DNA from: Acidobacteriota bacterium
GTDB taxonomy: Bacteria; Acidobacteriota; Blastocatellia; RBC074
NCBI GenBank assembly: GCA_016196035.1
Contig: JACPYM010000010.1
Coordinates: 1-64,000, forward strand
Length of the DNA: 64,000 nt
Direction of reading: 5' to 3'
Shown here: piece after piece, positions 9,313 through 18,071 of the stretch
Position numbering within the stretch: the stretch's first letter is position 1
Layout of the letters: each line of letters opens with the position of its first letter
Notes under the pieces: generated by a model
Seen by the model: only the letters and a program-made list of their open reading frames with translations
The model's database searches: none
Told to the model about the DNA's origin: nothing
Translations under genes and position numbers: made by a program

Positions 9313-10617
9313 ATGAACAAGCCAGTCAACAACCTGCGTTGGTGGATTGCCGGGCTGGTCTTTCTGAGTACGGTCATCAATTACATTGACCGGCAAACAC
9401 TAGCGGTGCTATCGCCGACCCTGACCAGGGAATTGCATCTGACGGATATTCAGTACGGCTGGATTTCACAGGCCTTTCTGATTCCCTACACGTCTATGTA
9501 TATCGTCGCAGGCCTCCTGTTGGATCGCTACGGTACCAAGCGCGTGTTTAGCCTGGCGGCGGCGTGGTGGTCGCTGGCGGCGATGTTGCACGCGGCGGTC
9601 AGCAGCGCGGTTGGCTTCGGCGCGTTTCGATTTTTGTTAGGCACGGCGGAATCGGCCAACTTCGTTGCCGCGCAAAAGGTCGCGGCGGAATGGTTCCCGC
9701 CCAAAGATCGCGGCACGCTCAACGGTCTGGTGCAGGCGGGCAGCGTGACGGGCGCGATACTGACGCCGCCGCTGGTCGTCTGGCTGGCGGCGAGTTATGG
9801 CTGGCGCTACGCGTTTTTGATCACCGGCGGCGTTGGTTTGTTATGGGTGCTGGCGTGGCAATGGTTTTATCATCTGCCACAGGATCATCCGCTGATCACG
9901 GAAGAAGAGAAGGCGTTGATCAATGAAGGGGTGCCCGCCAACAGCGCGGCCAAGCCTGGCTGGCGACAGTTCTTTCGCTATCCGCAAACCTGGGGCTTGA
10001 TCCTAGCCCGCGTGATTTCCGATCCGGTTTGGTGGTTTTATCTTTTCTGGCTGCCGAAATACCTGACCGAAGCGCGCGGCCTGACGAACAAACAGATGGG
10101 ACTGGTGCTGTGGATTCCGTATCTGGTGTCGGATGTCGGTTCGATTTTCGGCGGCTGGTATTCGGGCAAACTGATCGTGCGCGGCCAGGGCATCGTCAAG
10201 GCGCGCCAGACCGTGATGCGGTGGTCGGCGTTGCTGATGCCGCTTGGCATACTGCTGGTCTGGCGTCCGCCGATGCCGCTGACGATGGCGTTGATCAGCC
10301 TGAGTCTGTTTGCGCATTCCAGTTGGAAGACCAACTTGGTGACGCTGACGGTGGACATCTTCCCGCGTCAGGTAATCGGTACCGTCCACGGTATTGTGGC
10401 GATGGGCGGCGGCATTGGCGGCGCGATCATCACGCCGCTGGCCGGTTACATCATCGCGTGGTACGGCTACAAACCCTTGTTGCTGGTGATGGGGATTTTG
10501 CATCCGCTGGCGTACCTATGCACGCATCGCTTGGTGCGCGGCGAAGCGGTGTTGTTCGGCGAAGTGCGGCCCGCGCCTGAGATTCCAGATGGAAGCCCAA
10601 GCGTTGTACAAAATTGA
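9313..10617 (+). CDS. MFS transporter, anion:cation symporter (hexuronate transporter-like)
   Basis: A 434-residue inner-membrane carrier with about 12 membrane segments. The start at 9313 (MNKPVNNLRWW) is preferred because the upstream in-frame extension from 9217 is not protein-like. NYIDRQTLAVLSP in TM1, LLLDRYGTKRVF after TM2, RFLLGTAESANF and EWFPPKDRGT match the ACS subfamily that includes ExuT-type hexuronate and galactonate permeases. It follows the TonB receptor by about 100 bases and would move the periplasmic substrate across the inner membrane. The 3' end overlaps apbE by 29 bases. Confidence 0.85.
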   Translation: MNKPVNNLRWWIAGLVFLSTVINYIDRQTLAVLSPTLTRELHLTDIQYGWISQAFLIPYTSMYIVAGLLLDRYGTKRVFSLAAAWWSLAAMLHAAVSSAVGFGAFRFLLGTAESANFVAAQKVAAEWFPPKDRGTLNGLVQAGSVTGAILTPPLVVWLAASYGWRYAFLITGGVGLLWVLAWQWFYHLPQDHPLITEEEKALINEGVPANSAAKPGWRQFFRYPQTWGLILARVISDPVWWFYLFWLPKYLTEARGLTNKQMGLVLWIPYLVSDVGSIFGGWYSGKLIVRGQGIVKARQTVMRWSALLMPLGILLVWRPPMPLTMALISLSLFAHSSWKTNLVTLTVDIFPRQVIGTVHGIVAMGGGIGGAIITPLAGYIIAWYGYKPLLLVMGILHPLAYLCTHRLVRGEAVLFGEVRPAPEIPDGSPSVVQN

Positions 10618-11413
10618 TTGCCAGCGCGCCTGTGAAGCGATGGGCACACGCTTTGAACTGTTCTTGCGCGGTGCGGACGCGGAACATCTGGATTCCGTCG
10701 CCGTTGCCGTGCTGGAAGAGATTCAGCGCTTGGACGCAACGCTTTCACGCTTTGACCCGCGCAGCGAAATCGCCCGCCTCAATCGTGACGCGGCACGCAA
10801 ACCAATTCGTGTTGATCGCGAATTGTTCGCGCTGCTCGCACGCTGTCAACAGGCGCGCGTGTTGACCGGCGGATACTTTGATGTGACCAAAGGCGCGGCG
10901 TTAGCGCTGGAAGCGGAAACCGGTTCGGTGCGGTTGTCGCCGGCGGAGGCGTATATTGATTTGGGCGCGGTGGGCAAAGGCTATGCGCTGGATTGTGGCC
11001 GCGCAATTCTGCAACGCTTCGGCGTGACGAGCGCGCTGTTGCACGGCGGCGCGAGTTCCGTGCTGGCGGTTGGCGCTGATGCCTGGCCCGTTGCGTTGCG
11101 GCATCCGCAAACGCCCGAACACAGCGCCGGGCGCATTGCCTTGGCCGAGCGCGCGCTGTCCTGCTCTGCCGTGCGGCACGTGGGGCAGGCGCAATCCGAT
11201 GTGGTAAATCCGCTGACGGGCGCGGCACTCAACGGCGATGACGCCTGTGTGGTGCTGGCGGCAAGCGCCACAGAGGCCGAAGTCTTTTCAACCGCCTTGC
11301 TGGCGATGGGGCGCGCGGCGGCGGCGCAATATCTGGCCGCTCACGCAGAATTGAATTTGGCTGTGGGCTGGCTTGAACCGAGCGGCACGGTCTGTTGGTT
11401 AAAGGAAACCTGA
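10589..11413 (+). CDS. apbE: FAD:protein FMN transferase (ApbE family)
   Basis: ApbE enzymes transfer FMN from FAD onto Ser/Thr of exported or membrane flavoproteins. The 274-residue product shows the family landmarks: MGTRFEL near the N-terminus, GGYFDVTKG, IDLGAVGKGYALD, LLHGGASSVLAVG, and DVVNPLTG near the C-terminus. No lipobox or signal peptide is visible, unlike many ApbE proteins, so it may act in the cytoplasm or lack its leader. It overlaps the MFS gene by 29 bases and abuts the next gene, indicating translation as one unit. No protein in the window carries an obvious FMN-attachment motif, so its target is elsewhere or unconventional. Confidence 0.85.
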   Translation: MEAQALYKIDCQRACEAMGTRFELFLRGADAEHLDSVAVAVLEEIQRLDATLSRFDPRSEIARLNRDAARKPIRVDRELFALLARCQQARVLTGGYFDVTKGAALALEAETGSVRLSPAEAYIDLGAVGKGYALDCGRAILQRFGVTSALLHGGASSVLAVGADAWPVALRHPQTPEHSAGRIALAERALSCSAVRHVGQAQSDVVNPLTGAALNGDDACVVLAASATEAEVFSTALLAMGRAAAAQYLAAHAELNLAVGWLEPSGTVCWLKET

Positions 11414-12670
11414 ATGACCCTCACGCGCAGAACCTTTTTGGGAACGGCTGGGGCCGCGTTGACGGCCAATGCGTTGCCGCGCGCCGATGAGCCGCCCGTG
11501 CGTGTGGCCGTGATCGGCACCGGCGGACGCGGGTCAGATTTGATCCGCGCGTTGACAACCATCGAGAGCGTGACGCTCTGCGGCGTTTGCGACGATTACC
11601 CGCCGCATCTGGAACAGGGCACGAAATACGCCGGGCCGCAGGCGCAACCGTTCAGCGATTACCGCAAGTTACTGGACGACTTGAAACCGCAGGCCGTCGC
11701 TATCGCCGTGCCGCTTTCTCTGCATTACCAAATCGCCGCCGCTTGCCTTGCTGCCGGGTGCGACGTCTTTCTGGAAAAGACGATGTGTTACACCGTGGAC
11801 GAAGCGAAACGGTTGGCCGCGCAGGTCGCGGCGTCCAAGCGCGTCTTTCAAGTCGGCCTGCAACGCCGCGCCAATGCGATTTATAAACAGGCCCAGGCAA
11901 TGGTCGCCGCCGGCATGATCGGCCAGGTGACTTCCATCAAAGCGCAATGGCATCGCAACAATTCGTGGCGGCGGCCCGTGCCTGTGCCGAAAAGCGATGC
12001 GAACTGGACGCGGCTGGAGCGGCGGCTGAACTGGCGCTTGTACAAGGCGTCATCGCGCGGGTTGATGGCCGAACTCGGCAGTCACCAGATGGATGTCGTC
12101 AACTGGTTTCTGGGCACGCACCCCAAACGCGTGATTGCTGCGGGCGGCATTGAATACTTCCGCGATGGGCGCGAGGTCTATGACAACATCAGTTGCCTGT
12201 ACGAATACGAATTGAAAGACCCGGCGGGCAAAGCCTATACCGTGCGCGCAAATTACACTTCGCTCTGCAACAACGCTTACGAAGGTGCGTCGGAATTGAT
12301 TATGGGCACGAAAGGCAGCTTGTATCTGACCAGCGCCAAGGGGTTGCTCTATCAGGAAAAGGGCACCGATGCGGTCAGTTGGGAAGGCGGCCAAGATCAA
12401 CAAGCCGCCGCTGCCAACGCCGCCGTCGTGACCGCAGGCAAGACGCTAAAGCTGTCGAACGACCCCTGGGCGCAGCGCGGCGCGCCGTTTGAAATTGACA
12501 TCGCCGAAGGCAACGACACGCGTGATGAATTGGTAGCGTTCATTGACCACGTGCGCCGCCAGGATCAGAAAACGATCTGTGATGTGAATGTCGGGCTGCT
12601 GGATTGCGCGACGATTCTGATAGCTAACCAGTCTGTCGAGAGCGGCGGCTGGGTTGAGTTTCCAAAATAA
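11414..12670 (+). CDS. Gfo/Idh/MocA family oxidoreductase with Tat signal
   Basis: A 418-residue NAD(P)-dependent sugar dehydrogenase-like protein. It opens with a twin-arginine leader (TRRTFLGTAGAALTA), followed by a Rossmann fold (VAVIGTGGRGSDLI, about residues 31-44), the family's EK(P) position read here as EKTM (about 117), and the C-terminal alpha/beta domain with ELGSHQMDVVNWFLG. Export by Tat implies folding with cofactor in the cytoplasm and work in the periplasm. It starts one base after the apbE stop. Exported members of this family in Acidobacteria and Planctomycetes usually sit in carbohydrate loci; the substrate here is unknown. Confidence 0.85.
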   Translation: MTLTRRTFLGTAGAALTANALPRADEPPVRVAVIGTGGRGSDLIRALTTIESVTLCGVCDDYPPHLEQGTKYAGPQAQPFSDYRKLLDDLKPQAVAIAVPLSLHYQIAAACLAAGCDVFLEKTMCYTVDEAKRLAAQVAASKRVFQVGLQRRANAIYKQAQAMVAAGMIGQVTSIKAQWHRNNSWRRPVPVPKSDANWTRLERRLNWRLYKASSRGLMAELGSHQMDVVNWFLGTHPKRVIAAGGIEYFRDGREVYDNISCLYEYELKDPAGKAYTVRANYTSLCNNAYEGASELIMGTKGSLYLTSAKGLLYQEKGTDAVSWEGGQDQQAAAANAAVVTAGKTLKLSNDPWAQRGAPFEIDIAEGNDTRDELVAFIDHVRRQDQKTICDVNVGLLDCATILIANQSVESGGWVEFPK

Positions 12671-12805
12671 TTCTTGCGGTAAATTTTCCGGTGACGGCAG
12701 TTCAGAGTTCACGCTTCAGCGTGTGAGTGGCGGCCCGCAAACACGCTGAAGCGTGAACTCTGAACGTGTGTTCCCTTGCCAGCCCCGAATTATTTACCGC
12801 AAGAA
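12671..12805. repeat. Nested inverted repeats between two oxidoreductase genes
   Basis: Outer arms of 14 bp (12671-12684 and 12792-12805) begin one base after the upstream stop codon. Inner arms of 25 bp (12700-12724 and 12741-12765) are perfect with a 16-base loop. The RNA would form one long hairpin. No U-tract follows, so it looks like a mobile palindrome or an mRNA-stability element rather than a terminator. Confidence 0.8.
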
Positions 12806-12902
12806 ATAATCTGCCCACGAAAGCACACAAAGGGAACACGAAGAGAGAAATAAAACTTCGTGTCACTTCGTGGGAGAAAATTTCACCGCAAGTGAGGACA
12901 CA

Positions 12903-14861
12903 ATGAAACGCCGAGACTTTTTAACGACCGCTGCTGCCGGGGCGACCGGCTATTCGATGTTTATCAAGGTGGATGCGCTGGCTGATCCGCAGGATAAGCG
13001 CTCCGCTGAGGAGATTCGGCAGGAAATGCAACGCCTCGCGCCCACGGGCAATCTTGCCGCCGCGCCGTTCGAACGCAATATGAAGTTGGTCGAATTGAAT
13101 TGCGACGTGCTGGTCGCGGGCGGCGGTCTGGCGGGTGTGCTGGCGGCGGTCAGCGCGGCGCGGCACGGCGCCAAAGTCGTGCTGGTGCAGGATCGTTCGC
13201 GGCTCGGCGGCAACTCGTCCAGCGAGATCAAAATGCACGTCGTCGGCGCGAACAATCACAAGGGGCGTCCCGGCTGGCGCGAAGGTGGCTTACTGGAAGA
13301 ATTTCGTTTGGACGACGCGGCGAACAATCCGCAACGCTGCTGGGAACTGTGGGACTTGCTGCTCTATGACAAAGTCGTCAGCGAACCGAACATCACCTTG
13401 CTGCTTGAAACCACGCTCTATAACGCCGAAGTCAAAGACGGTCTGATCCAGCGCGTGCAGGCGCGTTGCGACCGCACGGAACACATTTATCGCATCACCT
13501 CAAAACTGTTTGCCGATTGCACGGGCGACAGCCGCCTGGGTGTGGAAGCAGGCGCGGAATATCGCGTCGGCCACGAAGCTCGCGCACAGCACGGCGAATC
13601 GCTCGCGCCCGAAACCGCCGATAACAAAACGCAAGGTTGCAGCATCCTGTTCACCTCGCGCGATTTCGGCAAACCGATGCCCTTCACGCCACCGAAGTGG
13701 GCGCGCAAGATCACCGAAAAAGATTTGAAAGCGCGCGGCATCAATTCATGGGAGTACGGCTATTGGTGGATCGAATGGGGCGGCCATATCAACACGATCC
13801 GTGACAACGAACGCATTCGCTTTGAATTGCTGGGCATCGTGATGGGTGTGTGGGGTTACATCAAAAACTCCGGCAAGTATCCGTCTGCGGCCAGTTGGGC
13901 GATGGATTGGGTCGGCATGCTGCCCGGCAAACGCGAAGCGCGCCGCCTGGTCGGTGATCACATGCTGACGCAAATGGATTTGATGGGCTTGAACGGCGAA
14001 TTTGAAGACGCCGTCTGCATTGGCGGCTGGAATCTGGATGAGCATCCGCCGACGGGCTTTGAAAATCCGGAGTTGCCGCCTTTCGTTTCGATCAAACTGC
14101 CGGGCGTCTACAACATTCCGTTTCGCAGCTTGTACAGCAAAAACGTCCGCAATCTGCTGATGGCCGGGCGCAACATCAGCGCGACGCACACAGCGTTTAG
14201 TTCAACGCGCGTGATGGGCACTTGCGCCGTCGAAGGGCAGGCCGTTGGCACCGCTGCCGCGTTGTGCGTCAAACACGGCCTGTTGCCGCGTGGCCTGTAT
14301 GAAGACAAGGCCAAGTTGAAAGCTTACCAACAGACGTTGCTGCGGGACGATCAGTCCATCAAGGGCGTGAAGAACGAAGACCCGCTTGATCTGGCGCGCA
14401 CCGCCGCCGTGACGGCTTCGGGCGAAGATGCGAATTGCCAAGCGGCCAACGTGCTGAACGGCTGGACGCGCATTTTGCCCGGGTATGACAACCAATGGGC
14501 CGCGTCGCTGGGCGAAAATGGGGCCTGGCTGGAATTAGCCTGGGACAAGCCGCAAACAATCAAACAGCTTCAACTCATCTTTGATTCCGGTTTCATTCGC
14601 GAACTGACGTTGTCGTCTTCGGCGGAGGCCAACAAGGGCATCATTCGCGCGCCGCAGCCTGAAACCGTTAAGCGGTATTCAGTGCAGTACCAATCCGATG
14701 ATGGGAAAGAGTGGACGGAGTTGGTCAGCGTGAAAGGCAATCACCAGCGATTGCGGCGGCATCAGTTCGCGCCGGTCGCGGCCAAACGCATGCGCATTCA
14801 CGTCAACGAAACCAACGGCGACAAGCTGGCGCGCATTTTTGAGGTGCGCTGTTACGCATAA
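12903..14861 (+). CDS. Tat-exported FAD-dependent oxidoreductase with discoidin-like C-terminal domain
   Basis: The start at 12903 has a GAGG site 7 bases upstream and begins the twin-arginine leader MKRRDFLTTAAAGATG; an in-frame ATG at 12870 would bury the leader. The 652-residue protein has a GxGxxG FAD-binding motif (VAGGGLAGVLAA) and GGNSSSEIKMHV typical of the FAD_oxidored family (PF12831), then a beta-rich region after about residue 500 that resembles an F5/8-type (discoidin) carbohydrate-binding domain. A periplasmic, sugar-related oxidation is inferred. It lies between the exported Gfo/Idh protein and the dehydratase. Confidence 0.8.
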   Translation: MKRRDFLTTAAAGATGYSMFIKVDALADPQDKRSAEEIRQEMQRLAPTGNLAAAPFERNMKLVELNCDVLVAGGGLAGVLAAVSAARHGAKVVLVQDRSRLGGNSSSEIKMHVVGANNHKGRPGWREGGLLEEFRLDDAANNPQRCWELWDLLLYDKVVSEPNITLLLETTLYNAEVKDGLIQRVQARCDRTEHIYRITSKLFADCTGDSRLGVEAGAEYRVGHEARAQHGESLAPETADNKTQGCSILFTSRDFGKPMPFTPPKWARKITEKDLKARGINSWEYGYWWIEWGGHINTIRDNERIRFELLGIVMGVWGYIKNSGKYPSAASWAMDWVGMLPGKREARRLVGDHMLTQMDLMGLNGEFEDAVCIGGWNLDEHPPTGFENPELPPFVSIKLPGVYNIPFRSLYSKNVRNLLMAGRNISATHTAFSSTRVMGTCAVEGQAVGTAAALCVKHGLLPRGLYEDKAKLKAYQQTLLRDDQSIKGVKNEDPLDLARTAAVTASGEDANCQAANVLNGWTRILPGYDNQWAASLGENGAWLELAWDKPQTIKQLQLIFDSGFIRELTLSSSAEANKGIIRAPQPETVKRYSVQYQSDDGKEWTELVSVKGNHQRLRRHQFAPVAAKRMRIHVNETNGDKLARIFEVRCYA

Positions 14862-14871
14862 TTGGGCGGGA

Positions 14872-16044
14872 ATGAAAATCACCAGCATCACCGCCTATGC
14901 GGTCAAAATTCCGCGCGACTTCACAACGGCACGCGGCACGGCCGGTTCGCCCACGCCGCTGGTGGAATCAGACAATGCTTATCGCTGGGCAACGAGCTAC
15001 CCAACGATTTATTCAACGCGGATCGAAACCGCGCTGATCAAAATCACCACCGACAGCGGCCTGATCGGCTGGGGCGAAGCGCAAGCGCCCGTCGCGCCCG
15101 AAGTCGTCTGCACCATCATTCGCACGATTCTGGCGCCGCTGCTGCTGGGCGAAAACCCGCTGGCGCACGAAAAGTTGTGGTCGTTGATGTACGCGGCGAT
15201 GCGCGTGCGTGGGCATACGACATCGTTTCTGGTGGACGCCATCGCGGGCATTGACATGGCGTTGTGGGACATCAAGGGCAAGGCGCTCAAGGCGCGCGTT
15301 TGCGATTTGTTGGGCGGGCCGTTCAAAGACGAACTGCCTGCCTACATTTCCGGGCTATCGGGCGTGGATGACGAAGCGCGTATTCAGCAGGCGCGCGGCT
15401 TTCAGGAACGCGGGTTCACGGCCTTCAAGCTGTTTATGGATGGCGAAGCGGAGGCGACCTTGCGGCTGATTGACAGCTTGCGGGCGGTGTTGGGCGGCCA
15501 GGCGCAAATCTTTGTGGATGTGCTGTGGCGCTTCGATCCGGCACGAGCGGTGCGCTTTGGCAAACAGCTTGACGTGCGCGGCACCGGTTGGTTTGAAGCG
15601 CCGCTCAAGCCCGAAGATGTCGCCGGGCATGCGCGGCTGGCCGAAAGCCTTGAGACGCCCATCGCCATTGGCGAAAGCTACCGCACACGTTGGGAGATGC
15701 AGCCCTTCTTTGCAGCGGGCGCGGTTGAAATCTTTCAACCTGACATCGGGCGCAGCGGCATTACCGAAGGCATGAAACTATCGGCGCTGGCTGAATTGCA
15801 CAATGTGCCTATCGCCTTTCACGTCAGCATCGGTCTGGGTGTGCAAATCGCGGCGGCCTTGCACGTCGCCGCTTCAATTCCGAATTTGTTGTATGTCGAA
15901 TGCAATCCCCAGGTCTGGCAAGTCGCCGAGAGCTTGCTGAAGACTGCGTTGCCCGTGGGCCAGGGCGTCGTGGGCATCCCGGCGGGCGCTGGCCTCGGCG
16001 TTGAGATTGACGAAGAAAAATTGCTGCCTTTCATTGCGAAATAA
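14872..16044 (+). CDS. Mandelate racemase/muconate lactonizing enzyme family (enolase superfamily) dehydratase
   Basis: A 390-residue cytoplasmic protein; the start at 14872 follows GGGCGGGA, and the 14839 in-frame start overlaps the upstream gene. The capping domain is followed by a TIM barrel with the expected metal ligands in order (VDVLWRF, WFEAPL, IAIGES), a Lys in the AFKLFMDG position, and FHVSIGLG carrying the general-base His. The superfamily abstracts a proton alpha to a carboxylate; acid-sugar dehydratases of this kind make 2-keto-3-deoxy acids. The next gene encodes a DHDPS/NAL-type aldolase, so dehydration followed by aldol cleavage is inferred. The exact sugar acid is not recognisable. 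Confidence 0.82.
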   Translation: MKITSITAYAVKIPRDFTTARGTAGSPTPLVESDNAYRWATSYPTIYSTRIETALIKITTDSGLIGWGEAQAPVAPEVVCTIIRTILAPLLLGENPLAHEKLWSLMYAAMRVRGHTTSFLVDAIAGIDMALWDIKGKALKARVCDLLGGPFKDELPAYISGLSGVDDEARIQQARGFQERGFTAFKLFMDGEAEATLRLIDSLRAVLGGQAQIFVDVLWRFDPARAVRFGKQLDVRGTGWFEAPLKPEDVAGHARLAESLETPIAIGESYRTRWEMQPFFAAGAVEIFQPDIGRSGITEGMKLSALAELHNVPIAFHVSIGLGVQIAAALHVAASIPNLLYVECNPQVWQVAESLLKTALPVGQGVVGIPAGAGLGVEIDEEKLLPFIAK

Positions 16045-16067
16045 CCGATGAAAAGCGTGGTGCCGCT

Positions 16068-16147
16068 GTCCGACAAGCTGCCAGCTCGTCGCGGACTCTG
16101 AGTTGCACCTCTTCCGCAGACCACGACAAGCTGGCAGCTTGTCGGAC
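16068..16147. repeat. 24-bp inverted repeat between dehydratase and aldolase genes
   Basis: Arms 16068-16091 and 16124-16147 match with one mismatch and enclose a 32-base loop. No U-tract follows, and the next gene begins 24 bases later, so it is more likely a dispersed palindrome than a terminator. Confidence 0.75.
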
Positions 16148-16170
16148 ATTTTCTGAGGAGCCTGGCTGGA

Positions 16171-17064
16171 ATGAGTGAGCCTTACCAAGGGATTTTCCCG
16201 ATTGCGCTGACAACCTTCGATGCACATTACGAAGTGGATGAGCAAAGTCAGCTCGGGTTGATCAATTACTTGATTGAATGCGGTGTGCATGGCATCGCGA
16301 TTTTCGGCAACGCCAGCGAAGGTTATGCGCTGAGCGAAGCCGAAAAGGGAAGACTGCTGCCGCTGATTATCAAAGAAGTGCGGCGCCGCGTGCCGGTCTT
16401 CGTTTCGACTGGGCATACAGGCACGCACGTCGCCGTGCAAATTTCAAAAGCCGCGCAGGACGCTGGGGCGGATGGGTTGATGATTCTGCCGCCCTATTTT
16501 CTGAAGCCTGCGGCTGATGACCTAATTGGCTATTACAAGGCGATTTCTGCTGCCGTGAGCATTCCGATCATGATTCAGGATGCGCCCTTGCTGACCGGCG
16601 TGAATATCAGCGCGGCCCAGATGGCGCGGCTGGCCAGGGAATGCGCCAACGTGCGCTACACCAAAGTCGAAGCGCCGCCGACCGCCTTGAAAGTGAGCGA
16701 AGTGAAACAGGTCTGTGGCGACGTGCTGACGATTTTCGGCGGCTTGAACGGGCAGTTCTTTCTGGAAGAGTTGCAGCGCGGCGCGCGCGGCACAATGCCG
16801 GGCAGCGATATGCTGCCGATGTTCGTCAAGGTTTGGGATTCGTTTCTGGCGGGTAAATACAAGGAAGCACGCGCCGCGTTCAATCGTCACTTGCCGCTGA
16901 TTCGCTTTGAATTGCAACCGGGGCTGGGCGTCTCGGCGATGAAGCACAATCTGAAAGCCGCCGGAATTATTAAACACGCGACAGTGCGTCCGCCGACGCG
17001 CACGCTGGATGGGACTGGGGTTGAAGAACTGCGACAACTGACCGAAGACATAGGGTGCGGCTAG
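16171..17064 (+). CDS. Dihydrodipicolinate synthase/N-acetylneuraminate lyase family aldolase
   Basis: A 297-residue class I aldolase-type TIM barrel. GNASEGYALS matches the carboxylate-binding loop (canonically GTTGE), and K165 in RYTKVEAPP is the Schiff-base lysine position. The Tyr of the usual YNxP motif is absent: that segment reads IQDAPLLTG. The enzyme would cleave or dehydrate a 2-keto-3-deoxy sugar acid made by the upstream dehydratase, giving pyruvate and an aldehyde. Because the catalytic Tyr is replaced, true DHDPS activity is unlikely. It is the last gene of the locus and is followed by a hairpin at 17090-17133. Confidence 0.82.
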   Translation: MSEPYQGIFPIALTTFDAHYEVDEQSQLGLINYLIECGVHGIAIFGNASEGYALSEAEKGRLLPLIIKEVRRRVPVFVSTGHTGTHVAVQISKAAQDAGADGLMILPPYFLKPAADDLIGYYKAISAAVSIPIMIQDAPLLTGVNISAAQMARLARECANVRYTKVEAPPTALKVSEVKQVCGDVLTIFGGLNGQFFLEELQRGARGTMPGSDMLPMFVKVWDSFLAGKYKEARAAFNRHLPLIRFELQPGLGVSAMKHNLKAAGIIKHATVRPPTRTLDGTGVEELRQLTEDIGCG

Positions 17065-17089
17065 CGGCTTACCCCACCTCAAAAACAGC

Positions 17090-17133
17090 AATAGGCCGAC
17101 GGCATTCCAAGGGAATTACCAACGGCCTATTTT
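17090..17133 (+). terminator. Probable Rho-independent terminator of the catabolic locus
   Basis: AATAGGCCG (17090-17098) pairs with CGGCCTATT (17123-17131), with a second partly paired stretch inside and TTTT at 17130-17133. It lies 26 bases after the aldolase stop codon. Confidence 0.6.
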
Positions 17134-17146
17134 GTTGCTGGGGTGA

Positions 17147-17340
17147 GGACCCGATTCGCACCGAAGTGCGAACAGTTCGTTGTTTGAGGCCCTGGACTCT
17201 AATGCGGGAAGAGTCCTGTGTTGCGGGAAAAGGGAATCAGGTGGCGGGCCTCAGAGCTACGGGCATACCGGACGGGATGTCGGTTGCCTGACGTGGCCAG
17301 TGCAGTGGGGAACTACAGCATGTCAGAAACGAATTGTAGA
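17147..17340 (+). ncRNA. Folded RNA candidate upstream of the tandem hairpin array
   Basis: The stretch has no coding character but several nested perfect helices: TTCGCAC/GTGCGAA (17155-17161 with 17166-17172, CGAA loop), GAGGCCC/GGGCCTC (17186-17192 with 17246-17252) enclosing GGACTCT/AGAGTCC (17194-17200 with 17210-17216), and a CCG/CGG hairpin near 17268. Such a compact multi-helix block suggests a structured RNA, possibly a fragment of a ribozyme such as group II intron domain I. I do not see an intron domain V or a reverse transcriptase. It may be the 5' part of the element that includes the array. Confidence 0.4.
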
Positions 17341-17399
17341 GTTTATTTTCAGGAAACTTGTTGGTCACGATGTGCGGCTCAACCGGTCTGAAATAAGTG

Positions 17400-17540
17400 A
17401 AGCGCAAGCCGCGTCGCTCAGTGTGCCCCGTAACCCAAGCGGCGCAACTTGCGCTTCTGAAAACCGTGATTGCTGACCAAAACCGACCCCCGTGTCTTTC
17501 TTTCAGCCAGCCGCCACGGTTTATAACCGAGAGGAGTGAT
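17400..17540 (+). ncRNA. Hairpin-pair RNA unit 1
   Basis: Hairpin 1: AAGCGCAAG (17400-17408) pairs with CTTGCGCTT (17448-17456), continuing inward after a 2x2 internal loop, with block A in the loop. Hairpin 2: AAACCGTG (17461-17468) pairs with CACGGTTT (17515-17522), with block B in the loop. Block C follows at 17526-17540. Confidence 0.65.
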
Positions 17541-17570
17541 AACTGTGGTTCGATAGGTTTCGACCGCGGA

Positions 17571-17699
<129 letters not shown>

Positions 17700-17757
17700 A
17701 AAAAGCCGTGACAAAAACTCGTTGCTTCACTCGACTCCATCGGAAAAATGAGCGATC

Positions 17758-17887
17758 CGCAAGCGGTGCCGCCCGATGTGCCCCGTAACCCGGACGACAC
17801 CGCTTGCGAATCTTAAAATGTAGCTGCCAACCCAAATTCGACCCCCGTGTCATTCAAAGTTGACAGCTACAAACCGAGAGGAGTGAT
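17758..17887 (+). ncRNA. Hairpin-pair RNA unit 3
   Basis: Hairpin 1: CGCAAGCGGTG (17758-17768) pairs perfectly with CACCGCTTGCG (17798-17808). Hairpin 2: TGTAGCTG (17819-17826) pairs with CAGCTACA (17864-17871), extended by CAAC/GTTG. Block C follows at 17873-17887 and runs into an ATG with only six sense codons. Confidence 0.65.
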
Positions 17888-17937
17888 GGTAAATCGTGTG
17901 CTCTGAAACTCAACTCAAGTAGAGAAAGGAACCAGCC

Positions 17938-18071
17938 CGCAGGTTGCGTCACCCAGTGTGCCCCGTAACCCAAGTGGCGTAACCTGCGAACTGATAAAGC
18001 GTAGTTGCCCGTCAAAATCCGACCCCCGTGTCTTAACTCTGACTGGTAACTACGAAACCGAGAGGAGTGAT
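17938..18071 (+). ncRNA. Hairpin-pair RNA unit 4
   Basis: Hairpin 1: CGCAGGTT (17938-17945) pairs with AACCTGCG (17981-17988), and CGTCAC/GTGGCG extends it using a G-U pair. Hairpin 2: CGTAGTT (18000-18006) pairs with AACTACG (18048-18054), with GTCA/TGAC inside. Block C at 18057-18071 places GAGAGGAG ahead of an ATG at 18070. Confidence 0.65.
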
